IMG/VR virus record: IMGVR_UViG_3300030107_003850
Location: 1 to 23,026 of that record
Reading direction: 5' to 3' (one strand)
Length of the DNA: 23,026 nucleotides
DNA from: a virus
The translations under genes were made by a program, and so were the position numbers. Positions within the stretch are counted from its first letter, which is position 1, and every line of letters begins with the position of its first letter. A model generated the notes under the pieces. The model was not told the DNA's origin. It did not search any database and saw only the letters and a list, made by a program, of their open reading frames with translations. Positions 1 through 6,964 of the stretch are shown piece by piece.

Positions 1-293
1 TTAATGCAGAGCCTACTTCTGTGCCTCAAGTTGAAGAAGAGTACACATACACAGACCAAGAAATAGATACAACTACATTACAAGACCCAACTTGGAAAGA
101 GTCAGCATTTCAAAATGGTAAACTTGGAAGTCCAAGATGGAATAACGATGCAAGTAAAGTAATTGTAAAGTATGAACTACCCATACAAGATGGAACATTA
201 GATGCAGTTAGTGGAGTAAGTGGTATTACTGCGATGAGTCATAGTGAGGCTATTGAAGAAATGAAAAAGGATGAATGGTCTGGTGAAAGCTAA
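1..293 (+). CDS. C-terminal end of an unrecognised, probably structural gene (5' partial)
   Basis: The reading frame is open from the first bases of the window to the TAA at 291-293, so the true start probably lies upstream; an internal GTG at 21 is only a fallback start. The visible part is about 97 residues, acidic, with no membrane segment or cysteine. It contains threonine- and glutamate-rich stretches and ends in a charged helix around EAIEEMKKDEW. I do not recognise a family. It lies just upstream of the small membrane-protein cassette and on the same strand as the tail genes, so I infer a virion or morphogenesis role, but nothing in the residues proves this. The downstream gene starts inside its last codons. 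Confidence 0.6.
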   Translation, partial: NAEPTSVPQVEEEYTYTDQEIDTTTLQDPTWKESAFQNGKLGSPRWNNDASKVIVKYELPIQDGTLDAVSGVSGITAMSHSEAIEEMKKDEWSGES

Positions 294-558
294 TGAGCGA
301 AAGTTATTATTTTGGTGGATAGTAATGCTACTAACGATATTAGGAATCATTACTACTGTTACTGGATGTAATGGTGGTTGGTCTGTAGGTGGCGTTGCTA
401 TATCTCCATCTGATTCAGTTAGCACAGATTTTATGATTATTACAGACCAAGATAGTGTAAAACATTGGTATGTTAGAACTACAGTTGATGGTGGAATATT
501 AATAGGAGATAACTATTGCCATAAACACCATGAATGGGAAACAGTAGAGAAAAAGTGA
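283..558 (+). CDS. small candidate lipoprotein, first gene of the membrane cassette
   Basis: About 91 residues from GTG 283, which has AAAAAGGA 11 bases upstream; an in-frame ATG at 271 would add four residues. A short basic N-terminus (KANERK) is followed by a hydrophobic stretch ending in VTGC, an acceptable lipobox, with the cysteine near residue 29. The rest is a soluble, glycine- and aspartate-containing domain with a C-terminal CHKHHEW cluster that could bind metal. By family logic the mature protein would be anchored to a membrane by the cysteine, like the outer-membrane partner of a two-part spanin, and the next gene is a membrane coiled-coil protein. That pairing is inference: the protein is larger and less proline-rich than classic o-spanins. 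It overlaps the next gene at GTGA. Confidence 0.6.
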   Translation: MKANERKLLFWWIVMLLTILGIITTVTGCNGGWSVGGVAISPSDSVSTDFMIITDQDSVKHWYVRTTVDGGILIGDNYCHKHHEWETVEKK

Positions 559-887
559 GTGAAACAAGTAAACCTAAGACAGCAAGAAGTTATAGAGCTA
601 CGGTTGTGGGAGATAATACTGTTGTCAGTATTAATCTTAAATGGGCTGGGCAGGTTCTTGTACTTGTCGCTGGACTTGTCTATTCGTACTTACAAGTTGA
701 AAACAGAATTAGAGAGCTTGAGCGAAGAGTGGAACACGCTGATACCAACATTGAAGAGCTTGTCAGTAAACACATAGCAGAAGAAGAGGTAAAAATTGCA
801 CAAATGCAGGAGCAACTTGAATGGTATCAAAAAGAATTAAATCTAAATCCTCTAAGCTGGGGAAAGAAAAGAAAGAAACGAAAATAA
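555..887 (+). CDS. single-TM coiled-coil protein with lysine/arginine-rich tail
   Basis: About 110 residues from GTG 555, whose GTGA overlaps the stop of the lipoprotein gene; an in-frame ATG at 534 is possible but has no better ribosome site. A polar N-terminus of roughly 28 residues is followed by one membrane helix (about 30-46, WAGQVLVLVAGLVYSYL) and a heptad-rich coiled coil (about 47-95). The C-terminus is strongly basic, ending KKRKKRK. The layout, one N-terminal helix then a coiled coil, is that of inner-membrane spanins and of several holin-like phage proteins; no specific family is recognised. The basic tail could touch nucleic acid or phospholipid head groups. The stop overlaps the start of a 17-codon minigene (TAATG). 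Confidence 0.7.
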   Translation: MSETSKPKTARSYRATVVGDNTVVSINLKWAGQVLVLVAGLVYSYLQVENRIRELERRVEHADTNIEELVSKHIAEEEVKIAQMQEQLEWYQKELNLNPLSWGKKRKKRK

Positions 888-940
888 TGCAAGATTTAAA
901 AGTGTATGTTAATTTTATGAAATTAATTGGTAAGATATAA
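887..940 (+). CDS. 17-codon minigene between two membrane-protein genes
   Basis: An ATG at 887 overlaps the preceding stop (TAATG), and its own TAA at 938-940 overlaps the next ATG (TAATG). The peptide is MQDLKVYVNFMKLIGKI, an amphipathic, net-basic segment. Exact TAATG junctions on both sides are the reason to take it seriously: they are the same coupling used by the larger genes around it. It could be a functional peptide, or merely a translated linker that carries ribosomes to the next start. It has no recognisable family, and no good Shine-Dalgarno was seen. Confidence 0.45.
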   Translation: MQDLKVYVNFMKLIGKI

Positions 941-1206
941 TGACTTCTGATGTTATAACATTAGTGCAAGAATTAGGATTTCCAGTTGCTATTAGTATTG
1001 GGTTAGCCTTTGCTTTGTATAGTGTAGTAAGGTTTATCTTAAAGGAAAAAGTAGAAGATACTTTGAATAGGTTTGATGAAAAGCATGAGAATTTACAACA
1101 TAGATTAGATATAATTATGGATGAAATGGGTAAATTAAAAAAATGGAATGCAGAGATAAAATCTGATTTAAAAGTTTATATTGATTTAACAATGAGGAAA
1201 AAATAG
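940..1206 (+). CDS. single-TM coiled-coil protein, YvrJ/holin-like
   Basis: 88 residues. A short N-terminal helix leads into one membrane segment at about 14-34 beginning GFPVAISIGLA, which resembles the GFP-start membrane helix of YvrJ-type and several phage holin-like small proteins. Residues 37-85 are a highly charged predicted coiled coil. One membrane pass with the bulk on one side suggests an oligomer in the cytoplasmic membrane. The start ATG overlaps the stop of the 17-codon minigene, and the stop TAG overlaps the GTG of a zinc-ribbon minigene. The family assignment is weak; the topology is clear. Confidence 0.7.
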   Translation: MTSDVITLVQELGFPVAISIGLAFALYSVVRFILKEKVEDTLNRFDEKHENLQHRLDIIMDEMGKLKKWNAEIKSDLKVYIDLTMRKK

Positions 1207-1298
1207 TGCCATTGCCATTTCATTGTATAGAATGTGATAAGCCAATTAGCCAAGCGTTAAATGGCATATGTGACGATTGTAAACAAGAAGAAGAATAA
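1206..1298 (+). CDS. 30-residue zinc-ribbon miniprotein
   Basis: GTG at 1206 overlaps the previous TAG, and the TAA at 1296-1298 overlaps the next ATG. The 30-residue product carries two CxxC knuckles (HCIEC near residues 6-10 and ICDDC near 21-25) separated by 11 residues, and ends QEEE. This is the minimal spacing of a zinc ribbon, so I infer a structural zinc site. Such tiny ribbons can act as protein or nucleic-acid adaptors; what this one binds is unknown. Its place in the middle of a run of membrane proteins is odd. The four ordered cysteines together with exact overlaps on both sides make a chance ORF unlikely. Confidence 0.6.
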   Translation: MPLPFHCIECDKPISQALNGICDDCKQEEE

Positions 1299-1360
1299 TG
1301 GATTTATGTTGTATAGATTTAGTATTTTTAATAGTATGGATAATTGTAATAGCGAGTTAA
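1298..1360 (+). CDS. 20-residue single membrane-helix minigene
   Basis: ATG at 1298 overlaps the zinc-ribbon stop (TAATG), and TAA at 1358-1360 ends one base before the next ATG. The peptide MDLCCIDLVFLIVWIIVIAS is almost entirely one hydrophobic helix with an acidic N-terminus and paired cysteines. It is the size of the smallest known membrane regulators and of toxin-like or pinholin-like peptides, but no family can be assigned. Alternatively it is only a translated linker. The hydrophobicity and continuity of translation coupling favour a real product. Confidence 0.5.
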   Translation: MDLCCIDLVFLIVWIIVIAS

Positions 1361-1361
1361 T

Positions 1362-1682
1362 ATGGAAGATTTTATAGGGTTGTATGCTGAATATGGAGCG
1401 ATGGGACTGGTATGTGCTGCTTTTTTCTATGGGTACTTTAAGCAATCTCAACGAGCAGATGAACAAGCTGAGTCATTGCAGGGATTAAAGACTGAGAATA
1501 GAGGTCAGTCAGAAACTTTAGAGAATATGGAGGGAATGATTATTAAACTAATTAACAGATGGAATCAATCCGATGATAAACTTGATAGAAAGTTTGATAG
1601 CATCACAAAAGAAATTAATGATTTAGATAATCAAGTATCAGAAATAAAAGGCGTAATAAGTAGGTTAAATGGAAAAAGCTAA
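1362..1682 (+). CDS. single-TM coiled-coil protein, BhlA/holin-like layout
   Basis: 106 residues. One membrane helix lies at about 11-26 (YGAMGLVCAAFFYGYF), followed by a long charged coiled coil (about 30-104) with regular hydrophobic heptads (for example IIKLINRWNQSDDKLDRKF). The short outside N-terminus, single helix and long charged cytoplasmic arm match the layout of BhlA/UviB-type small holins, but the arm is longer. It could oligomerise through the coiled coil with its neighbours. Its last four codons overlap the next gene by 14 bases. Confidence 0.7.
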   Translation: MEDFIGLYAEYGAMGLVCAAFFYGYFKQSQRADEQAESLQGLKTENRGQSETLENMEGMIIKLINRWNQSDDKLDRKFDSITKEINDLDNQVSEIKGVISRLNGKS

Positions 1683-1956
1683 TCCAATATCAGATAGTAG
1701 TAGTTTAAGTATATCTTTACCCATGATTATACAAGCAGTAACATTTGTTGTAATGCTAGTATGGGGATACAGTCAATTAAATGCTCGTATATCATTTTTA
1801 GAATATCAAGTTGCTATGAATGAAGAGCACATTAATAATATAGAAGAAGATGCAGAAGCAAATCAAGATGCAGAAATACCTGCCGATATAAAACAAAATC
1901 AAAGACTTGAATATCTTGAAAGAGAAGTTGAAAGATTAAGAAACAATGAAGATTAA
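1669..1956 (+). CDS. single-TM coiled-coil protein
   Basis: 95 residues. A serine-rich polar N-terminus is followed by one membrane helix (about 16-34, including MIIQAVTFVVMLVWGY), then a first coiled coil (about 36-60), an acidic break, and a second coiled coil near the C-terminus (about 74-92). The start overlaps the previous gene by 14 bases and the stop overlaps the next by 11, so translation is surely coupled. It is acidic where its neighbours are basic, which would suit hetero-oligomer formation. No family is recognised. Confidence 0.7.
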   Translation: MEKANPISDSSSLSISLPMIIQAVTFVVMLVWGYSQLNARISFLEYQVAMNEEHINNIEEDAEANQDAEIPADIKQNQRLEYLEREVERLRNNED

Positions 1957-2206
1957 TAAAACAATATCTATAGATAATATGATTACCTTAGCAGTTATTA
2001 TATGCGGTGCAATACTTGCCCTTGGTTTTATGCAGTATGATATAGATATGATTAAAAGAGACTTAGAATTAAAACTTGATAAAAAAGAAGCAGTGGCAGA
2101 TAGAAATCTAATTACATATAAGTTGGATGTTATTACTGCTGATATTGCTGAGATGAAAAAATCTTTAGAACAAATAAAAGGAGAAATACATGGACTTCGT
2201 AAGTGA
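1946..2206 (+). CDS. single-TM coiled-coil protein
   Basis: 86 residues. Residues about 12-29 (MITLAVIICGAILALGFM) form one membrane helix; residues 33-84 are a charged coiled coil ending in GEIHGLRK. It shares topology with its neighbours but little identity, so the cassette is either very diverged paralogues or convergent parts of one complex. The start lies within the end of the preceding gene, and the AAAAGGAG Shine-Dalgarno of the following gene lies within this one. Confidence 0.7.
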   Translation: MKINKTISIDNMITLAVIICGAILALGFMQYDIDMIKRDLELKLDKKEAVADRNLITYKLDVITADIAEMKKSLEQIKGEIHGLRK

Positions 2207-2441
2207 TTGGGTTAGCTGGTCTAACTTTTTTTACATGGTAGGTTTAGCAGTTGCTGGATATGCAACATCTGTAACAGCTAAAAATAGAAATATTGTTATC
2301 CAAATTGGAGAGCTTGTTAAGGCATTAGAAGATGGCTTAGAGGATAAGAAATTAACCAAAGCTGAAAAAGATAGGGTAATGAAAGAAGCATTGGATGTTG
2401 CTAAAGCGGTAATTCAAAGCAAATGGAAACTTTGGGGGTAA
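2190..2441 (+). CDS. single-TM protein with C-terminal charged helices, holin-like
   Basis: 83 residues, with AAAAGGAG well placed before ATG 2190. A tryptophan-containing N-terminus (DWVSWSNFF) leads into a membrane helix (about 11-29). The C-terminal half is helical and charged, with a segment LVKALEDGLEDKKLTKAEKDR whose pattern is seen in many small phage membrane proteins annotated as holin-like. It closes the membrane cassette; a tail-protein gene starts four bases after its stop. A holin role is plausible from position and topology but unproved, and no endolysin is visible in the window. Confidence 0.65.
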   Translation: MDFVSDWVSWSNFFYMVGLAVAGYATSVTAKNRNIVIQIGELVKALEDGLEDKKLTKAEKDRVMKEALDVAKAVIQSKWKLWG

Positions 2442-2445
2442 TTAA

Positions 2446-2877
2446 TTGCCTAAACAAAAATATATTATACGTGATTTTTCAGGGGGAATGAATACAAAGC
2501 GTGACCCTAGAGATATAACTGAAAATGAATCTAGTTATATGAACAATTTTTCTATTGATGCTATTGGTAAAATAAAAACAGCTGGTGGGTTCTATGCTCA
2601 CATAGAATCAAATGATGGCTCTACTAATTTATCAGAATACATACCAGATACTACACAGAATTTAAAAGATGCTAGTGATGCTACAATAAACGGTGGTGGA
2701 TTTGGAGCTTTTTATTTTGAATCAGACCACTCTAGAGATAATGCTCATACAATAACTTTAATAAAATCTGGTGGTGGTGCTTTAGCCTTGGGGACTTCAG
2801 ATGGCACAATTCAATTTGTGCAAAGTACAACTAGACCAGATGCTGAAGCTTATATACCAGTAACAGAAACTGAATAG
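2446..2877 (+). CDS. N-terminal part of a split tail/neck beta-rich virion protein
   Basis: 143 residues from TTG 2446, after a GGGGG ribosome site. The N-terminus, with IRDFSGGMNTKRDPRDITENES, resembles the start of beta-propeller-type tail or stopper proteins of tailed phages (the FSGG-N-T, DPRDI and 'IGKIKTAGG' pattern). The frame ends at TAG 2875-2877 in the middle of what looks like one domain, and the next frame continues the same type of sequence two bases later without its own ribosome site. I infer that this and the following ORF are one gene of about 990 residues broken by a single missing base, or a natural split. Confidence 0.7.
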   Translation: MPKQKYIIRDFSGGMNTKRDPRDITENESSYMNNFSIDAIGKIKTAGGFYAHIESNDGSTNLSEYIPDTTQNLKDASDATINGGGFGAFYFESDHSRDNAHTITLIKSGGGALALGTSDGTIQFVQSTTRPDAEAYIPVTETE

Positions 2878-2879
2878 TT

Positions 2880-5426
2880 ATGCCTATTCCATACAGACAA
2901 CATTTAAAATTAACAGGTGGCAATGATGATGGTACAAATAGTGATATATATACAGGTAATAAAATAAAAGTTGGTGATACTTTAAAAATATCTGGCACTG
3001 GTGATAATAATGGAATATATACAGTTTCTTCTATTACAACCAATAGCGATGATGCTTATTACGTATTAAAGGGAAGAAAAATTACAAATGAAAGTAATAA
3101 TACTAATCACGCACCTAAAATAGAAGTAATTAAAACAACGGGTGATAAATTGTGTGCTATGGCAAACTCAGGAACTGGTGCTGGAACTATTGGAATTTGG
3201 TCTAATAACGAAACAACCGATTATACAGCACGTGCTAATGGTTGGAACATAAATGCTATTACACCTACGTTATCTGGATTACCAGCAAAGTACATATATT
3301 TTTTTATAGATGAAGCGTTACGTAGTTGCAATATAAATGAAGAATGCGAATCATTAATTAAATGGTTTGGTTTTATACAGCGTGACCAGTTTGGCAACGC
3401 AGATGATAATAGTATTACTGCAAAATTTTGTGAATGGCAAGAGCATCCTAATACATTATCCCCACCACGTATGAGTGGTCAATATACTTTTGCCTATGGA
3501 ACAACAAATTTTACTTCATCTACATCTGCAAATTATTATCAAAATAATCGTGGTGTTGCTATTGTTAAAAAAAATAGCACCAGTAATTTAAGATTAAATC
3601 ATACACCCGGAACTTCTGTTACTACATTAAAGTTTGAAGATACTGGAGAAAATGAAATACTAGACCAGTCGTTTGTTGGTGAGGTTATAACAATAGGAAC
3701 TGATTTAGGTGTTGTACCAACAGAGTATTTATTTTGTAAAAAACCAGCAGGTTCTACTGGTAGTTCTATTCTTTATCAAAGAGCCTACGGAGGAGCATTA
3801 ACAGGAACTGCTCCTGATAGTTTACAGGATTTAGACACACCTGTTGTTGATAGGGGCTTGGGGTGGAATATTGCAGTTAGTGATGGCACTTCAGATGGAG
3901 ATTGGTTAGCAGATACGTATGAGTTTTATCAAACATTTGTTTATGATGGCAATCAAGAATCATTACCTGTGCAAATGGGTAATGGAGCATCTACTATTGC
4001 TACATTTAATCATACATCTGTTGGTGGTAAATCATTACGTGTTGCTGTATATGCTGACGTAGTTTATAGCGGTAGGATATCTGGCGGTAGAATATATATA
4101 AGACGTGCTGAATCAGATGATGAACTTACGTTATTATTAGACATAGATATAGTTCAAGGAGTTAGGAGTTCTATGACTGGAGACTACTCTACTTGGTCTT
4201 ATCAATCTGGAGAAGGTTTTTATTTTGTTCCAGATGCTGCTGGTAATTGCAAAGAACCTAATATAGATACGTACACAACTATAAATGGTTTTTCTAATCA
4301 AACAAAATTTATATCAATAGGAAAAATAAATGAACTATATAAAGATGTAGTTGTTGCTAATAGGAGAGCATTCATAGTAAATGTAAAAACATCTGGTTAT
4401 ACAGGAGAACTTGAAAAGTTTGGTGATAGATTAATGTATAGTGAGATAAATAGATTTGATACATTTTTAGAAAGTAATTTTATTGATGTTTCCAAGGGAG
4501 ACTATGGTGAATACGTAGCAATAAAAACATTCGCTGATAGACTTATTGCGTATAAACATAATCTTGTACATATAATAAACATAGCTAGTCCTAATCCTGC
4601 TAACTGGTACTTGGAAGATACATTACGTTACGGTGGTATAAATTTTAAGTATAGTGCTACAAATACTAAATATGGTGTGGTTTGGGTATCTGATACAGGA
4701 TGTTATTTATATGATGGAAGTCAAGTTACAAATTTAATTGAAAAAAAATTAGGTGTTAATGAAGAAACAAGTGGGGAAAGTGCTGTAATAAAATGGGCTG
4801 ATTTTGTAAATGGCAGTGCAAATATAAAAGATGCTATGATAGGCTATGAAGCTATGAGTAATTCACTAATAATAGTACGTAGCCCATCTGATAGTAGTAC
4901 TGTTAGCAATGAAGGTTACGTATATGATTTTAATACAGGGGGTTGGTCACACCTAAGCACTATTATTAATGATAGTGAAATAATTACTAATTTTTTTCAC
5001 GACTGGAATAATAATTTATGCATAGGAAAGCACGAAGATACAAATGAAATTGATATATTTAAGTTTTTACCAGTTCCTCTTAGTGCATCTGGTCAAGAAT
5101 TAGTTACTAGGGATATAGATTTTGGTGACCCATCTACTGTTAAAAAAGTTTATGCAGTGACATTAACATACAAATCATCAGCTAGTCAAGCAAATCCGTT
5201 AAAGTATGCTGTAAATGGAAAAAGACCTGCTAGTTATACTTCTTTTGCTACTAAAACATTAGGAATTACATCTGATTATGACGTTGCTACATTTACTGCA
5301 ACTAGTCCTATTTCTTGTGGTAGTATACAATTAAAAATTGAATTGCCTAGTTCTGGTACGTTTGAAATAAATGAAATGTCCATAGAATATAGAGTAATAC
5401 GTAATAAAACAGTAGCTGATGGCTAA
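2880..5426 (+). CDS. main part of a large beta-rich tail/neck virion protein
   Basis: 848 residues, beta-rich, glycine-, serine- and threonine-rich, with no signal or membrane segment. The middle and end show repeated blade-like segments (for example DRLMYSEINRFDTFL, DRLIAYKHNLVHIINI and GVVWVSDTGCYLYDG), as in propeller-like tail tubular or hub proteins. The C-terminus has a beta domain of the SFATKTLGITSDYD type before IEYRVIRNKT. ATG 2880 has no Shine-Dalgarno, which supports continuity with the preceding ORF in a shifted frame. The last eight bases overlap the fibre-like gene. Exact place in the tail is not resolved. Confidence 0.7.
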   Translation: MPIPYRQHLKLTGGNDDGTNSDIYTGNKIKVGDTLKISGTGDNNGIYTVSSITTNSDDAYYVLKGRKITNESNNTNHAPKIEVIKTTGDKLCAMANSGTGAGTIGIWSNNETTDYTARANGWNINAITPTLSGLPAKYIYFFIDEALRSCNINEECESLIKWFGFIQRDQFGNADDNSITAKFCEWQEHPNTLSPPRMSGQYTFAYGTTNFTSSTSANYYQNNRGVAIVKKNSTSNLRLNHTPGTSVTTLKFEDTGENEILDQSFVGEVITIGTDLGVVPTEYLFCKKPAGSTGSSILYQRAYGGALTGTAPDSLQDLDTPVVDRGLGWNIAVSDGTSDGDWLADTYEFYQTFVYDGNQESLPVQMGNGASTIATFNHTSVGGKSLRVAVYADVVYSGRISGGRIYIRRAESDDELTLLLDIDIVQGVRSSMTGDYSTWSYQSGEGFYFVPDAAGNCKEPNIDTYTTINGFSNQTKFISIGKINELYKDVVVANRRAFIVNVKTSGYTGELEKFGDRLMYSEINRFDTFLESNFIDVSKGDYGEYVAIKTFADRLIAYKHNLVHIINIASPNPANWYLEDTLRYGGINFKYSATNTKYGVVWVSDTGCYLYDGSQVTNLIEKKLGVNEETSGESAVIKWADFVNGSANIKDAMIGYEAMSNSLIIVRSPSDSSTVSNEGYVYDFNTGGWSHLSTIINDSEIITNFFHDWNNNLCIGKHEDTNEIDIFKFLPVPLSASGQELVTRDIDFGDPSTVKKVYAVTLTYKSSASQANPLKYAVNGKRPASYTSFATKTLGITSDYDVATFTATSPISCGSIQLKIELPSSGTFEINEMSIEYRVIRNKTVADG

Positions 5427-6069
5427 TAGAGACATACGTAGAGTAATAAATAGTAAACAAGATTCATTGGAATCTACAGGCAATCTTTCTATAAGCAGTA
5501 TGGCAGATGGTCAATTATCTATATCTAAATCGTCTAGTGAATTACTATCTATAAATAAAAAGAAATATGGTAGGTTATATAAGGGCTATCTGTCCTCTAG
5601 TGGTAATCAAGTAATAGATAAAAATCTTACTATTGGTGGTAATTTAAATGTAAAAGGAACAATTAATAAAGAGGTTATGATTTTTTATCATCCATTTAAT
5701 GCTACTGGCACAGGAAAAGTTTACCTTCCTTGGAGTTCAATAAGTGAAGCGTCATCTATTAATTATTATAATAATCTTATAGCTCCATATAGTGGTAGGC
5801 TATTAAAAGTTGTTGCTAGGTCAGCGGAAGCATTGGGTAATACTGTAATAGGATTTCATAAAGCATCTGACGGCACAGAAAGCCCTAGCACCACAGCAAC
5901 GGAAACAATAACTGTAGATATGTCAGCGGATGATACTAGTTATACTTTTGACTTTACAAAAACGTCTTCTTTTGATAGCGGTGACGTAGTTGCTGTATCT
6001 ATAGACCCAACTAATACACCAAATGATTCTAGAGTTACATCAGTTTGGTTATTTAATATATTAATATAA
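5419..6069 (+). CDS. tail fibre or appendage protein
   Basis: 216 residues. The N-terminal 60 residues (MANRDIRRVINSKQDSLEST..., then repeats of SIS-S pattern and LSINKKKYGRLYKGYLSS) resemble the virion-attachment region of small fibre proteins. The segment SGNQVIDKNLTIGGNLNVKG is the short beta-repeat typical of fibre shafts. The C-terminal half is a beta-rich, threonine- and serine-rich domain ending in WLFNILI, which could be the tip or a receptor-facing module. It overlaps the large tail gene by eight bases, consistent with a stem-and-fibre pair. The assignment rests on these repeat patterns, not a close relative. Confidence 0.6.
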   Translation: MANRDIRRVINSKQDSLESTGNLSISSMADGQLSISKSSSELLSINKKKYGRLYKGYLSSSGNQVIDKNLTIGGNLNVKGTINKEVMIFYHPFNATGTGKVYLPWSSISEASSINYYNNLIAPYSGRLLKVVARSAEALGNTVIGFHKASDGTESPSTTATETITVDMSADDTSYTFDFTKTSSFDSGDVVAVSIDPTNTPNDSRVTSVWLFNILI

Positions 6070-6086
6070 TGGTTACTTTGATAATA

Positions 6087-6134
6087 TACTATAATTTATT
6101 ATTTTTGAAACGTAAAATTACATTTTTACATAAT
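6087..6134 (+). promoter_or_regulatory. possible promoter before the internal-virion genes
   Basis: The 79-base gap 6070-6148 is the largest untranslated gap in the plus-strand block. It contains TATAAT at 6090-6095 without a good -35 box, and a second option, TTGAAA (6105-6110), 18 bases, CATAAT (6129-6134). The second would start RNA very near the AGGA ribosome site of the next gene, so the first is easier to fit. In such AT-rich DNA both may be chance. Confidence 0.25.
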
Positions 6135-6148
6135 GTTAGGAACATAGC

Positions 6149-6961
6149 ATGAATACTTTATTAGGATATTCTTACCAAGATGGCGGTGAAGTTTCTCCTT
6201 CATATCAAAGAAATTTTGGATTTAGTGGTGGCACTAGTCCAACTTTAGCTGCCTTACTTCGCAAAAGAGAAAAATACAGGGCACAAGAGGAATATGAAGA
6301 TGCGATGAGAGAGGAAGCTAAAAAGAGAGAATCAGCTTCTAGTTGGGGTGGCTTTGGTTCTCTTCTTGGTAGTTTACTCTTACCTGCACTTACAGGAGCT
6401 ACTGGTGGTTTATGGTTACCTCTAATGGCAGGTTTAGGAAGTGGATTAGGTAAGAAAATGGGTGCTTCTTCTGGTTATCAGGGTAAGCTTGATTTAAATC
6501 CTCTTAATGCTGCCGAATCTGAAGATTATAGTTCTGTAATGGAAGATGAAGATTTAATATATGGTAAGGATGCGTTTGAAGATATGAGTAAGTCTTCTAG
6601 GGATTATGCTAGAAGAGGTATAGACCAAGATGCTATTGTTAGTGGTTTAACATCAGCTGCACTAGCTGGTTTTGGTGGAGATGATAGTATTTATGCTAAG
6701 GCTGGTTCAACAGACTTATTAGAAGAGGGTGCTCGGGGTAGGATTAAAGACTTATTTAAAGCACAAGCAATGCCGACTAAAGTTGAACCTTGGTCAATGG
6801 GTAAATCAGATTTCATTGCTCGTGCTGAACAAGGTGATTATGGAGAATTTACTAAATTTAAGAACACTTTTGGTTTGAACGATTATCGTAGAAATTTACT
6901 TGATTATATGAATATTGGAACGATTCAACCTTTTGATATTACAAAACCAATTAAATATTAA
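6149..6961 (+). CDS. probable internal virion protein with N-terminal YQxGGxV motif
   Basis: 270 residues. The N-terminus reads MNTLLGYSYQDGGEV, sharing LLG(Y/F)...YQxGGxV with the next gene. A basic, helical segment (about 35-65) is followed by a long glycine- and leucine-rich hydrophobic block (about 68-105, including GSLLLPALTGATGGLWLPL), then a soluble, acidic helical part. The hydrophobic block suggests membrane contact, as in proteins ejected with phage DNA. Position between the fibre gene and the 1346-residue ejection-type gene supports a virion role. ATG 6149 follows AGGA at a suitable distance. Confidence 0.6.
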   Translation: MNTLLGYSYQDGGEVSPSYQRNFGFSGGTSPTLAALLRKREKYRAQEEYEDAMREEAKKRESASSWGGFGSLLGSLLLPALTGATGGLWLPLMAGLGSGLGKKMGASSGYQGKLDLNPLNAAESEDYSSVMEDEDLIYGKDAFEDMSKSSRDYARRGIDQDAIVSGLTSAALAGFGGDDSIYAKAGSTDLLEEGARGRIKDLFKAQAMPTKVEPWSMGKSDFIARAEQGDYGEFTKFKNTFGLNDYRRNLLDYMNIGTIQPFDITKPIKY

Positions 6962-6964
6962 ATA

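Noticed and set aside
559-777. A second, fully embedded ORF (72 codons from GTG 559) with a hydrophobic segment inside the TM coiled-coil gene at 555
   Set aside because: The host frame has the coherent N-terminus, membrane helix and heptads; the embedded frame's hydrophobicity is what a +1 shift of such codons tends to produce. It recalls Rz/Rz1 nesting but has no lipobox.
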